14,769 nt of DNA from Oscillospiraceae bacterium (lineage in GTDB: Bacteria > Bacillota > Clostridia > Oscillospirales > Oscillospiraceae). The DNA lies in NCBI GenBank assembly GCA_017936205.1, contig JAGBGB010000182.1, positions 1 through 14,769 of the forward strand, given 5' to 3'. Below the pieces are notes generated by a model that saw only the letters and a program-made list of their open reading frames with translations, ran no database searches and was not told the DNA's origin. Positions 7,758 to 13,441 of the stretch are shown piece by piece (positions within the stretch are counted from its first letter, which is position 1; each line of letters opens with the position of its first letter). Both the position numbers and the translations under genes were made by a program.

Positions 7758-7762
7758 GGAGG
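7758..7762 (+). promoter_or_regulatory. Ribosome binding site deciding the ddl start
   Basis: GGAGG directly follows the tex stop codon and lies 8 bases before GTG 7771. The alternative ATG at 7756 overlaps the tex stop and would swallow this site. The GTG also puts the first beta strand (KLSVCILFGG) at the usual distance from the N terminus. Confidence 0.8.
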
Positions 7763-7770
7763 TTTCTTTT

Positions 7771-8835
7771 GTGAATAAGTTAAGCGTTTGTATTCTGTTC
7801 GGGGGCATGTCTCCGGAGCATGAGGTTTCACTTCGTTCCGCTGAGTCTGTACTGAATCATTTGGATCCGGAAAAGTATCACATTTTCCCGGTAGGCATCA
7901 CTCGCAAGGGAGAATGGATCCTTTACGGTGGCAAGGATTACAGCCAGCTGCCCACCGGCCAGTGGCTGCAATGTGAGGACAATCGTCCTGCAGCCATTTC
8001 TCCTGTCCGGGGACAGGGTCTGCTGACCTTTGAGGAAGACTGTGTCGTCCGACAGAGGATCGATGTAGCTTTCCCTGTTCTCCACGGGGAGAACGGTGAG
8101 GACGGCTCCGTGCAGGGTCTGCTGCAGCTTGCAGGGATCCCCTGTGTAGGTCCCCACGTGGCATCCTCCGCAGCCTGCATGGATAAGACCCTGACCAAGT
8201 TGGTCTGTGACAATGCCGGGATCCCCCAAGCGGCATGGAAGCTGGTCACAGCAGACAGTTTGGAGAATCAGGGAGAAAAGGTTCTGGACGAGGTAGAGGA
8301 GCGCTTCTCCTACCCGGTGTTCGTCAAGCCCGCAGGGACCGGCTCCTCTGTAGGTGTCGCCAAGGCAAAGGATCGTCAGGCACTGGAAAAGGCTCTGCAT
8401 AATGCCGCCAAGTTCGACCGCAAGGTTTTGGTAGAAGAGTTCATCCACGGTCATGAGGTAGAAGTGGCTGTTCTGGGCAATGCTTCTCCCGTTGCATCCA
8501 TCTGCGGTGAGATCGAAGCCGGTGCAGAATTCTACGATTACGAGGCAAAGTATATTTCCGACTGTGCCAAGCTGCACATCCCCGCCCGCATTGACGAGGC
8601 TACCGCAGAGAAGGTTCGGGATGCTGCCATCCGTGCCTACAAGGCTCTGGGCTGCAGAGGTCTGTCCCGTGTGGACTTCTTCGTAACCTACGAGGGCAAT
8701 AAGATCGTGTTCAACGAAATCAACACCCTCCCCGGCTTTACTTCCATTTCTATGTATCCCAAGCTCTTTGAAGCCAGCGGAATCCCCTATCCCGAATTGC
8801 TGGATCGTCTTCTGGAGCTTGCCCGGGAGTGCTGA
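7771..8835 (+). CDS. ddl: D-alanine--D-alanine ligase
   Basis: This ATP-grasp enzyme joins two D-alanines for the peptidoglycan stem peptide in the cytoplasm. With the GTG start it has 354 residues, the normal Ddl length. Family motifs are FGGMSPEHEVS (E16), HGENGEDG (105-112), MDK (137-139), the glycine-rich ATP loop KPAGTGSSVGVA (186-197), EEFIHGHEVE (222-231), RVDFF (300-304) and NEINTLPGFT (315-324), which includes metal and substrate ligands. The Tyr/Lys segment EFYDYEAKYISD (253-264) is of the D-Ala-D-Ala type. I see none of the His-type change associated with VanA-like D-lactate ligases, so there is no sign of glycopeptide resistance. It sits 14 bases after tex and one base before the DUF1934 gene, implying co-transcription. 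A start at ATG 7756 adding five residues is possible but less likely. Confidence 0.95.
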   Translation: MNKLSVCILFGGMSPEHEVSLRSAESVLNHLDPEKYHIFPVGITRKGEWILYGGKDYSQLPTGQWLQCEDNRPAAISPVRGQGLLTFEEDCVVRQRIDVAFPVLHGENGEDGSVQGLLQLAGIPCVGPHVASSAACMDKTLTKLVCDNAGIPQAAWKLVTADSLENQGEKVLDEVEERFSYPVFVKPAGTGSSVGVAKAKDRQALEKALHNAAKFDRKVLVEEFIHGHEVEVAVLGNASPVASICGEIEAGAEFYDYEAKYISDCAKLHIPARIDEATAEKVRDAAIRAYKALGCRGLSRVDFFVTYEGNKIVFNEINTLPGFTSISMYPKLFEASGIPYPELLDRLLELAREC

Positions 8836-8836
8836 T

Positions 8837-9265
8837 ATGAAGCAGAAGGTCCTGCTGAAGATCCACAGCGAGCAGCAATATACAGGTGAGGAAGCAGATG
8901 TTTCGGAGCTGACGACCATCGGCTCTATGGAATGGGGAAGCAATGAGATCCGCCTATCCTATGAAGAAACAGAGCTGACCGGGTTACAGGGCACTACTAC
9001 CAGCTTTCTTCTGCAGAAGGATCAGATCACCCTGAAGCGGGAGGGCGCTTTGCGGTCAGAAATGATCTTCGCCATTGATCGGGAGCATCGCTCCCTCTAC
9101 GATATGGGTATGGGTGCCCTGCTCATAACAGTACGCACCATGACTCTGATCCAAGCTATAAGCCCGGAAGGCGGCTTCGTAGATGTGGCATACGACCTGC
9201 TCATAGAAGACAGCAACATGGGCCAAGTCCGCTACCACATGGAAGTCACCCCGTTGGAATCCTAA
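8837..9265 (+). CDS. DUF1934 family protein (YwiB-like)
   Basis: This 142-residue, soluble, beta-rich protein matches the DUF1934/YwiB pattern, a small calycin-like barrel of unknown function common in Firmicutes. Evidence for the family: an N-terminal KVLLKIHSEQ strand, an E/D-rich second strand, the SMEWGSNEIRLSYEETELTG region (30-49), GALRSEMIF, LYDMGMGALLITVRT, and a C-terminal YDLLIEDSNMGQVRYHMEV strand. It starts at ATG 8837, one base after the ddl stop, with GGGAG about 7 bases upstream inside ddl. An upstream in-frame extension to 8768 lies entirely in ddl and is not credible. It is the last gene of the run that begins at 2278. The stop codon overlaps the first bases of the inverted-repeat spacer element that follows. 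I know no biochemical role. Confidence 0.87.
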   Translation: MKQKVLLKIHSEQQYTGEEADVSELTTIGSMEWGSNEIRLSYEETELTGLQGTTTSFLLQKDQITLKREGALRSEMIFAIDREHRSLYDMGMGALLITVRTMTLIQAISPEGGFVDVAYDLLIEDSNMGQVRYHMEVTPLES

Positions 9266-9303
9266 TTCCGATTTGCCGCTCCCTTTGGTCGCAACAAATC
9301 GAG

Positions 9304-9324
9304 TGGACAGTTGACAGTGGACAG
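9304..9324. repeat. Left heptamer array, three units of TKGACAG
   Basis: TGGACAG, TTGACAG and TGGACAG follow each other without spacers. The array is the reverse complement, with fewer units, of the array at 9450-9477. Confidence 0.85.
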
Positions 9325-9350
9325 TTTCGGTATCCCCTTCGGGGATGAAT

Positions 9351-9378
9351 TTGAAATTTAATAACCTATTAATATAGT
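9351..9378 (+). promoter_or_regulatory. Possible promoter inside repeat element 1, toward queH
   Basis: TTGAAA (9351-9356) and TATAGT (9373-9378) are near-consensus boxes 16 bases apart in an AT-rich stretch. They lie about 150 bases upstream of the queH start. This is the only promoter-like pair I see between the DUF1934 gene and queH. Chance occurrence in AT-rich DNA is quite possible. Confidence 0.3.
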
Positions 9379-9449
9379 TTTCTCCGTCATTTCGTGGTCA
9401 TTTCAAAAAAATCCAAAACATTTTGTGAAAGACTCACTCATAAGGACAA

Positions 9450-9477
9450 CTGTCCACTGTCCACTGTCAACTGTCAA
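9450..9477. repeat. Right heptamer array, four units of CTGTCMA
   Basis: Two CTGTCCA units are followed by two CTGTCAA units, head to tail. This is the inverted counterpart of the 9304-9324 array, with one more unit, as expected from expansion or slippage. Confidence 0.85.
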
Positions 9478-9526
9478 CTTGCGATAGCTCAACCCACCGA
9501 TAAATCGGAATTTGCCGGAGGTTTAT

Positions 9527-10072
9527 ATGAATACGCTATTACACATTTGCTGTGCGCCCTGTGCGAATCAGTGCATTGAGGTGCTCCGTGGGGATGGGCT
9601 GGAGGTCACAGGCTTCTGGTACAATCCCAATATCCATCCTTTTACAGAATATCGTTCCAGACGGAATTGTGTCAGAGAGTATGCCCGGAGCATTGATCTG
9701 AAGCTGCTGGAACGGGATGAGTATGCTCTGCGGCCCTTCGTGCGAGAGGTTGCAGCAGATCTGTCCGGTCGCTGTGTGAAATGCTATGAGATGCGCCTGT
9801 TCTCTGCAGCCCAAACAGCAAAGGAGGGGGGCTTCGACAGCTTTACCTCCTCCCTGTTCATCAGTCCCTATCAGAATCATGAGCTCATGCGGGAGGTTGC
9901 GGAGCGAGCTGCTATGGAATTCGGTGTAGAATTCCTGTATCGAGACTTCCGTCCCTACTTCCGAGCCGGGCAGGAGAAGGCAAGAGAGCTGGGAATGTAC
10001 ATCCAGAAATACTGCGGCTGTGTCTTCTCCGAAGAGGAGCGGTATTTAAAGCCCAACAAGCGGATCCCCTGA
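9527..10072 (+). CDS. queH: Epoxyqueuosine reductase QueH
   Basis: QueH reduces epoxyqueuosine in tRNA to queuosine, the final step of queuosine synthesis. It is a non-homologous replacement for QueG. The 181-residue protein has the family signature: CCAPC (C8, C9, C12) at the N terminus, YNPNIHP and EYRSRRN (32-47), GRCVKCYEMRL with C83 and C86, SSLFISPYQN (108-117), and YCGC (C163, C165). These cysteines can hold the Fe-S cluster and neighbouring iron described for the family. The start is ATG 9527 with GGAGG 5 bases upstream. The frame extends to 9512, but only into the preceding repeat. The gene stands alone between two inverted-repeat elements, with no other queuosine genes in the window. 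Its ribosome binding site begins just three bases after the end of repeat element 1. The call is firm. Confidence 0.93.
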   Translation: MNTLLHICCAPCANQCIEVLRGDGLEVTGFWYNPNIHPFTEYRSRRNCVREYARSIDLKLLERDEYALRPFVREVAADLSGRCVKCYEMRLFSAAQTAKEGGFDSFTSSLFISPYQNHELMREVAERAAMEFGVEFLYRDFRPYFRAGQEKARELGMYIQKYCGCVFSEEERYLKPNKRIP

Positions 10073-10093
10073 TCCAAATATCCTTCTTCCACA

Positions 10094-10130
10094 AAGGGAC
10101 TGTCTCACAAGCAAATTAAGACAGTCCCTT
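10094..10130 (+). terminator. Hairpin terminator after queH
   Basis: AAGGGACTGTCT (10094-10105) pairs perfectly with AGACAGTCCCTT (10119-10130) around a 13-base loop, 21 bases after the queH stop. The T run after the stem is poor (TTCACC), so termination may be inefficient. The stem shares the GACTGTCT core with the pyrG terminator. Confidence 0.6.
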
Positions 10131-10167
10131 CACCGTTCTCCTTCAAATTCCGATTTATCGTACCATT

Positions 10168-10464
10168 CGTAGGGGCGCGCATTGCGCGTCCGACAACCAC
10201 CAAGAATTGGTGGTTGTGAAAAATGTTTCGTTTTTTTGGAGAAATTACATCTTTTTCGGTGGTTTTGGTGTTCATGGCGTTACGCCATGAACCGGACGCG
10301 CAATGGAGGCTGCTGAAAAAGTCCCCGTGTAAAAATTTTTACCACAAAACTCGGCGTATTCCGAACATTTTGAAACCATATATCGTAAAATCTCCCGTTT
10401 TTTCGGAGTACGATTTTGAAAATCGGACTTTTTCAGCAGCCTCCGCGCAATGCGCGCCCCTACG
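10168..10464. repeat. Middle element with GC-rich 25-bp inverted ends, interrupted by an insertion
   Basis: The left end at 10168-10192 (starting CGTAGGGGCGCGC) is matched by its reverse complement on the right. The right copy is split: its inner part ends at 10305, and the rest resumes at 10444-10464 after the inserted element. Removing the insert and one duplicate gives an element of about 150 bp with two internal hairpins. One is at 10193-10217 (11-bp stem, GAA loop) and the other at 10270-10292. It has no coding capacity. Confidence 0.75.
10306..10443. mobile_element. 138-bp MITE-like insertion with 9-bp target duplication
   Basis: The ends are perfect 19-bp inverted repeats (10306-10324 and 10425-10443), starting GAGGCTGCTGAAAAAGTC. 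Directly outside are identical 9-bp direct repeats, CGCGCAATG, at 10297-10305 and 10444-10452. These are a target-site duplication created in the right arm of the middle element. It has no transposase, so it would have moved in trans. A 9-bp duplication fits several IS families, for example IS256-, IS4- or IS1-like. I cannot assign one from the ends. Confidence 0.85.
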
Positions 10465-10504
10465 CAGCGTTAACTCAAACTGTTCGATAAATCGGAATTT
10501 TGTG

Positions 10505-10550
10505 AAAAAGAACACCTCGGAAGCCGAATATGTGGGATCCGAGGTGTTTT
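10505..10550 (-). terminator. Terminator of the regulator-kinase-PDZ operon
   Basis: AACACCTCGG (10511-10520) pairs with CCGAGGTGTT (10539-10548). Read on the minus strand, the stem is followed by CTTTTT, a good U run. It lies about 40 bases beyond the PDZ gene stop at 10591. It borders repeat element 2 directly. Confidence 0.82.
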
Positions 10551-10590
10551 GATGCTTTGGAGTTGGTGAGAGCTGCTCCTATGAACCGGG

Positions 10591-11091
10591 TCAATCCAGC
10601 GGGATGGTGATAGAGGACTGCTGACCATCACGGTAGTAGGTCAGCTCCAGATCCGCTTCCCCGCAATAGTCTTCGAAGGCATCCAGGCAAGCCTCCAGAT
10701 CGGCTACGGTCCGATCCTCGATCTGCAACAGCAGATCCCCCGTCCGCAAGCCTGCGGCATAGGCAGAGCTGGTGGCTTCGATCTGTTCTACAAAAACTCC
10801 ATCCGGCAGAGACCAATACCGCTGCTGCATTTCGTTCAGGTCAGAAAGCTGCAAGCCTAAGCCGCAGCAATCCTGCGCTATGGTCACCTCCTGAGGATGC
10901 TCCTTGGAAAGCTCCTCCAGAGACAGCGTGGGCTCTTGCCGATCGGGTCGGTATTCCCGACTCTTCAGATACAGGAAGGTCAGAGCATGGATGGCAGCGC
11001 TGGACAGCAGCAGAAGCAGGATCAGGCTGCGGTAGGAGCGTTTTTTCTCAGGGTCACATCCTGTTCCGTAGGTATTTGGTTGGTGGTTCAT
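10591..11091 (-). CDS. Membrane-anchored PDZ-domain protein
   Basis: This 166-residue protein has a basic cytoplasmic N terminus (1-21), one membrane helix at about 22-42 (LILLLLLSSAAIHALTFLYL) and an extracytoplasmic PDZ domain at about 76-164. The PDZ part shows GLGLQLS, DGVFVEQIEATSSAYAAGLRTGDLLLQIEDRTV and a final strand SSITIPLD, as in HtrA- or CtpA-type PDZ domains. No trypsin-like, S41 or metalloprotease domain is attached, so it is an adaptor or binding protein rather than a protease. C75 and C76 are adjacent at the start of the domain, with C135 and C143 later. ATG 11091 follows AAAGGAGG with a 7-base gap. The kinase gene ends 25 bases upstream and a terminator follows, so it is the third gene of that operon. 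It may present a ligand to the kinase or regulate a membrane protease; this is inference. Confidence 0.83.
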   Translation of the reverse strand: MNHQPNTYGTGCDPEKKRSYRSLILLLLLSSAAIHALTFLYLKSREYRPDRQEPTLSLEELSKEHPQEVTIAQDCCGLGLQLSDLNEMQQRYWSLPDGVFVEQIEATSSAYAAGLRTGDLLLQIEDRTVADLEACLDAFEDYCGEADLELTYYRDGQQSSITIPLD

Positions 11092-11116
11092 GGTCTGACC
11101 TCCTTTCTAATGATTC

Positions 11117-12529
11117 TTACAGAGCCCGAAGGGTAAAGGTAAACTCTGTCTTCCCCTCCCGACTGCTGACATAGACATCCTGACCGTGTGCCAGAATGAT
11201 GGTTTTCACAATATACAAACCCAAGCCTGCGCCATCTCGATCTGTGGAACGGCTCTTGTCCGTCTTATGGAAACGGTCGAAAACAAGGGGAAGCTCCGCT
11301 GCGGGAATGGTGGGGCCTGTGTTTCCCACAGTCACAATGGCTCTGGGACCTTGTCGGGTAATGCGGATGCTGAGGGTCCCCTCCTGCTCCACGAACTTCA
11401 CTGCATTGTCAATGAGATTGTAGAGCACCTGGGTGATGAGGTCGTTGGCTCCGTATACACTGAGCCCCAGATCCGGCATGGAAATATCCACACTCAGCTC
11501 CTTCCGATTGATCCGCTGCTCGAAGCTCAGCAGTGCCTGACCTGCAGTTTCGCAAATATCAAACTCTCCCATCTTCTCCGGTGGGATGCCCTGATCCCGA
11601 AGACGGGATACATCCAGCATATTCCGCACCAAGCGAGACAGGCGGCGAACCTCTGTAGAAACCAGCTCCATATAATAAGGATGCTTTTCAGTGGGAATGG
11701 TTCCGTCCAGCATACCGTCCAAATAGCCGGAAATGGTGGTCATAGGAGTCTTTAGCTCATGGGAGACATTGGCTACGAACTCCTGACGGACAGTTTCTAC
11801 ATTCTGCAGGCTGACCGCCATGTTATTAAACGCCACAGACAGCTCCTCGATCTCCTCATTGGTATGCCCGGTGGGAACACGAATTGCTAAGTCACCGTGA
11901 GCGATGCCTCTGGCTGCGGCTGCAAGGGCCTGAATGGGCTTGGTTTCCCTGCGGGTCAGGAAGGGGATCGCCAGAACGATCACCAGCAGCACCGTTAAGG
12001 CACTGACAACAAAGATCCGCAGAGCCTTGGCAGACAGATCCATAGCATTGTTACTCTCCACGGATACCAGCAGGATCCCGCTGCGTTGTCCGAAGCTGTT
12101 CACAAGAGGCTGTGCCACGGCAATGCGCTGATCCCCATAGATCCGTGATACAGCGGTACTGACCTCTGTGGTTCCCTGGAAGATCCGATGGACCGTACCG
12201 TAGCTCAGGCTCTGACCAATATGCTCACAGCCCTGCACATGCTTGGCACAGAGCCAAACCTGCCCATCTTCAGTACATAGCAGAATATCATTGCCCGAGG
12301 AGGCTGCCGCCACTGCCAGATTCATGCGCAGATCCCACGAATACAGGAAGGGATTGGAATAGGCATCCATAAGCACTGCTGCCGAATCGGCAGTATTCTG
12401 TAGATCAGCGACCTGTTCCTTGTAAAGGCTGCGATTGAGAAACATTCGGAAGAAAATTCCGATCATCAGCAGAGAGATAGACAGGACGCACAGGATCAAA
12501 GTGATCTGCCGTCGGAAGGTGGTTTTCAT
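11117..12529 (-). CDS. Sensor histidine kinase, PhoR/ResE-like
   Basis: This 470-residue kinase pairs with the regulator just upstream, overlapping its stop by four bases (ATGA). The first membrane helix lies at about 8-31, an extracytoplasmic sensor of about 140 residues at 32-169, and the second helix at about 170-192. HAMP follows at 193-245, then HisKA with H257 in QEFVANVSHELKTPMTT. The HATPase has an N box around N375 (YNLIDNAVKF), G1 VGNTGPTIP (401-409), F box VFDRFHKTD and G2 GAGLGLYIV (433-441). G1 has Asn (N403) where Asp is common; this variant is frequent in Firmicutes ResE-like kinases and does not by itself imply inactivity. The sensor has three cysteines (C85, C94, C101). A phosphate transporter with PhoU lies immediately upstream of the operon, so a PhoR-like role is possible. 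A redox or cell-wall signal is equally open. Confidence 0.93.
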   Translation of the reverse strand: MKTTFRRQITLILCVLSISLLMIGIFFRMFLNRSLYKEQVADLQNTADSAAVLMDAYSNPFLYSWDLRMNLAVAAASSGNDILLCTEDGQVWLCAKHVQGCEHIGQSLSYGTVHRIFQGTTEVSTAVSRIYGDQRIAVAQPLVNSFGQRSGILLVSVESNNAMDLSAKALRIFVVSALTVLLVIVLAIPFLTRRETKPIQALAAAARGIAHGDLAIRVPTGHTNEEIEELSVAFNNMAVSLQNVETVRQEFVANVSHELKTPMTTISGYLDGMLDGTIPTEKHPYYMELVSTEVRRLSRLVRNMLDVSRLRDQGIPPEKMGEFDICETAGQALLSFEQRINRKELSVDISMPDLGLSVYGANDLITQVLYNLIDNAVKFVEQEGTLSIRITRQGPRAIVTVGNTGPTIPAAELPLVFDRFHKTDKSRSTDRDGAGLGLYIVKTIILAHGQDVYVSSREGKTEFTFTLRAL

Positions 12530-13212
12530 GCCTTGACCTCAAACTTATAGCCCACAGACCAGACTGTCTTCAGCTCCCATTGGTCAGAAACACCCTCTAA
12601 CTTTTCTCTCAGCCGCTTAATGTGTACATCTACGGTACGAGTGTCCCCGAAGTAGTCAAAGCCCCAGACCTCATCCAGAAGCTGGTTGCGAGTATACACA
12701 CGGTTGGGAGCAGATGCCAAATGGAACAGGAGCTCCATTTCCTTAGGAGGAATGGGAACCTTCTTATCTGCCACTGTCAGCTCGAAGGCATCCATATCAA
12801 TGATCAGCTTATCAAAGCTGAGACGGCGGCTGTTCTTCTCCGGCTCCATGCCGCTTCTGCGCAGAACCGCCTCGATCCGAGCCAGAACCTCCTTCATCTC
12901 AAAGGGCTTGGTAATATAATCATCTGCTCCCTGCTTCAGTCCGAAGACCTTATCCTCCGTCTCACTCTTGGCAGTGAGCATAATAATGGGCGTTTTAGCC
13001 TCTGCACGGATGCTGCGACACACTGCCCAGCCATCCATTCCCGGAAGCATCACATCCAGCAGCACAAGATCAGGATGTCCCTCACGGAATTTTTCCATTC
13101 CCTTCAGGCCGTCTGCTGCAATGGTAACCTCATAGTTGTCCTTCTCCAAATATAGGCGGAGCAGGTCTGCGATATTATGATCATCCTCGACGATCAGAAC
13201 CCGTCTTGCCAT
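12526..13212 (-). CDS. OmpR/PhoB-family response regulator (PhoP-like)
   Basis: This is a 228-residue response regulator. The receiver domain (1-120) has VEDDHN (D10, D11), phospho-acceptor D53 in LLDVMLPGMDG, the LTAKSE threonine and lysine, and DYITKPFEMKE with the conserved Lys-Pro. The winged-helix output domain (about 130-226) has the PPKEMELLFHLASAPNRVYTR and TRTVDVHIKRLREKLE elements and ends WSVGYKFEV. It is close in pattern to PhoP/WalR regulators of Firmicutes. ATG 13212 has GGAGG 8 bases upstream. It is the first gene of a three-gene operon with the kinase and the PDZ protein, with its own promoter near 13255. The neighbouring Na+/phosphate transporter with PhoU suggests, but does not prove, phosphate control. 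Confidence 0.94.
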   Translation of the reverse strand: MARRVLIVEDDHNIADLLRLYLEKDNYEVTIAADGLKGMEKFREGHPDLVLLDVMLPGMDGWAVCRSIRAEAKTPIIMLTAKSETEDKVFGLKQGADDYITKPFEMKEVLARIEAVLRRSGMEPEKNSRRLSFDKLIIDMDAFELTVADKKVPIPPKEMELLFHLASAPNRVYTRNQLLDEVWGFDYFGDTRTVDVHIKRLREKLEGVSDQWELKTVWSVGYKFEVKA

Positions 13213-13254
13213 TTGCCTTTCCTCCTTTATGTCTCTTCAGTAGGTCTTTCTCAC

Positions 13255-13260
13255 ATTATA
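13255..13260 (-). promoter_or_regulatory. -10 box of the regulator-kinase-PDZ operon
   Basis: On the minus strand TATAAT is a perfect -10 box, about 43 bases upstream of the regulator ATG. No good -35 lies 16-18 bases upstream, which is typical of activator-dependent promoters. The nearest, TTCACC, is 19 bases away. Confidence 0.65.
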
Positions 13261-13279
13261 CCCTAAAAATGCACTTTTG

Positions 13280-13296
13280 GGTGAACAATTTGTAAA
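13280..13296 (-). promoter_or_regulatory. Possible Pho-box-like direct repeat
   Basis: On the minus strand TTTACA (13296-13291) and TTCACC (13285-13280) begin 11 bases apart. This matches the spacing and TT-ACA-like half-sites of PhoP/PhoB binding sites. They sit upstream of a -10 box with a weak -35, where an activator could bind. Only two units are seen, and the distance to the -10 is longer than in classical Pho boxes. Confidence 0.3.
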
Positions 13297-13322
13297 AAAC
13301 CGCTGCTTATTTTTTCGTGCCG

Positions 13323-13362
13323 AAAAGAGGCTCCGCATTGGAAGGAATGCGAAGCCTCTTTT
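13323..13362 (-). terminator. Terminator after the Na/Pi cotransporter gene
   Basis: Bases 13323-13339 and 13346-13362 form a 17-bp stem with one mismatch and a 6-base loop, flanked by T runs in both directions. It lies 80 bases past the transporter stop and upstream of the regulator promoter. It therefore separates the two minus-strand units. Confidence 0.85.
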
Positions 13363-13441
13363 CACCGATATATATTCTTGAAATCGTTTTGCCTGTTCAC
13401 AGATGCCGTATCGGTATCTCTCCGTTCTTATGGGATTTCCA

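Larger units (their letters stand above)
9264..9513. repeat. Intergenic inverted-repeat element 1 (MITE-like) with heptamer arrays
   Basis: The whole spacer between the DUF1934 gene and queH is one repeat-like unit. It is bounded by AATTCCGATTT (9264-9274) and its perfect reverse complement AAATCGGAATT (9502-9512). Inside each end is a tandem heptamer array: three units on the left (9304-9324) and four on the right (9450-9477), in opposite orientation. Together they could fold into one long hairpin with a loop of about 125 bases. The loop region is AT-rich and has a small hairpin (ATCCCC/GGGGAT, 9332-9346) and a possible promoter, but no gene. The same outer ends occur again after queH at 10145 and 10500. 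I see no clear target duplication. Confidence 0.75.
10145..10500. repeat. Repeat element 2: triply nested inverted-repeat block
   Basis: The outer ends are AAATTCCGATTTATCG (10145-10160) and its perfect reverse complement (10485-10500), the same end sequence as element 1. Inside lies a second inverted-repeat element (10168-10464), which in turn contains a third (10306-10443). No gene is supported: a 109-codon frame (10223-10552) merely runs through all three repeats. The block fills the space between the queH terminator and the terminator of the opposing PDZ operon. Confidence 0.75.

Noticed and set aside
7771..8835. D-alanine--D-lactate (van-type) ligase
   Set aside because: The EFYDYEAKY segment and the overall pattern are of the housekeeping Ddl type, and no vanH, vanX or vanRS-like neighbours occur.
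7828..8943. 371-codon open frame antisense to ddl
   Set aside because: It lies entirely opposite ddl and the start of the DUF1934 gene, which have strong family motifs. Low-complexity composition and lack of a ribosome binding site mark it as a shadow frame.
2278..9265. A novel defence or mobile gene cluster
   Set aside because: All seven genes in the run are recognisable housekeeping or signalling families, and none is nuclease-, integrase- or toxin-like.
9304..9477. CRISPR-like array
   Set aside because: The repeats are 7 bases, contiguous, without spacers, and face each other. No cas gene is present.
9266..9526. tRNA or riboswitch in the spacer before queH (for example a preQ1 riboswitch)
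   Set aside because: No cloverleaf or preQ1-type pseudoknot pattern is visible. The sequence is explained by inverted repeats.
10223..10552. 109-codon open frame on the plus strand
   Set aside because: It runs through all the nested repeats, the target duplications and a terminator, has no ribosome binding site and matches no protein pattern. It is an accident of the repeat sequence.
11117..12529. Degenerate, inactive kinase because of the Asn in the G1 box
   Set aside because: The phospho-acceptor His, N box and G2 box are intact, and NTG variants of G1 are common among active clostridial kinases.
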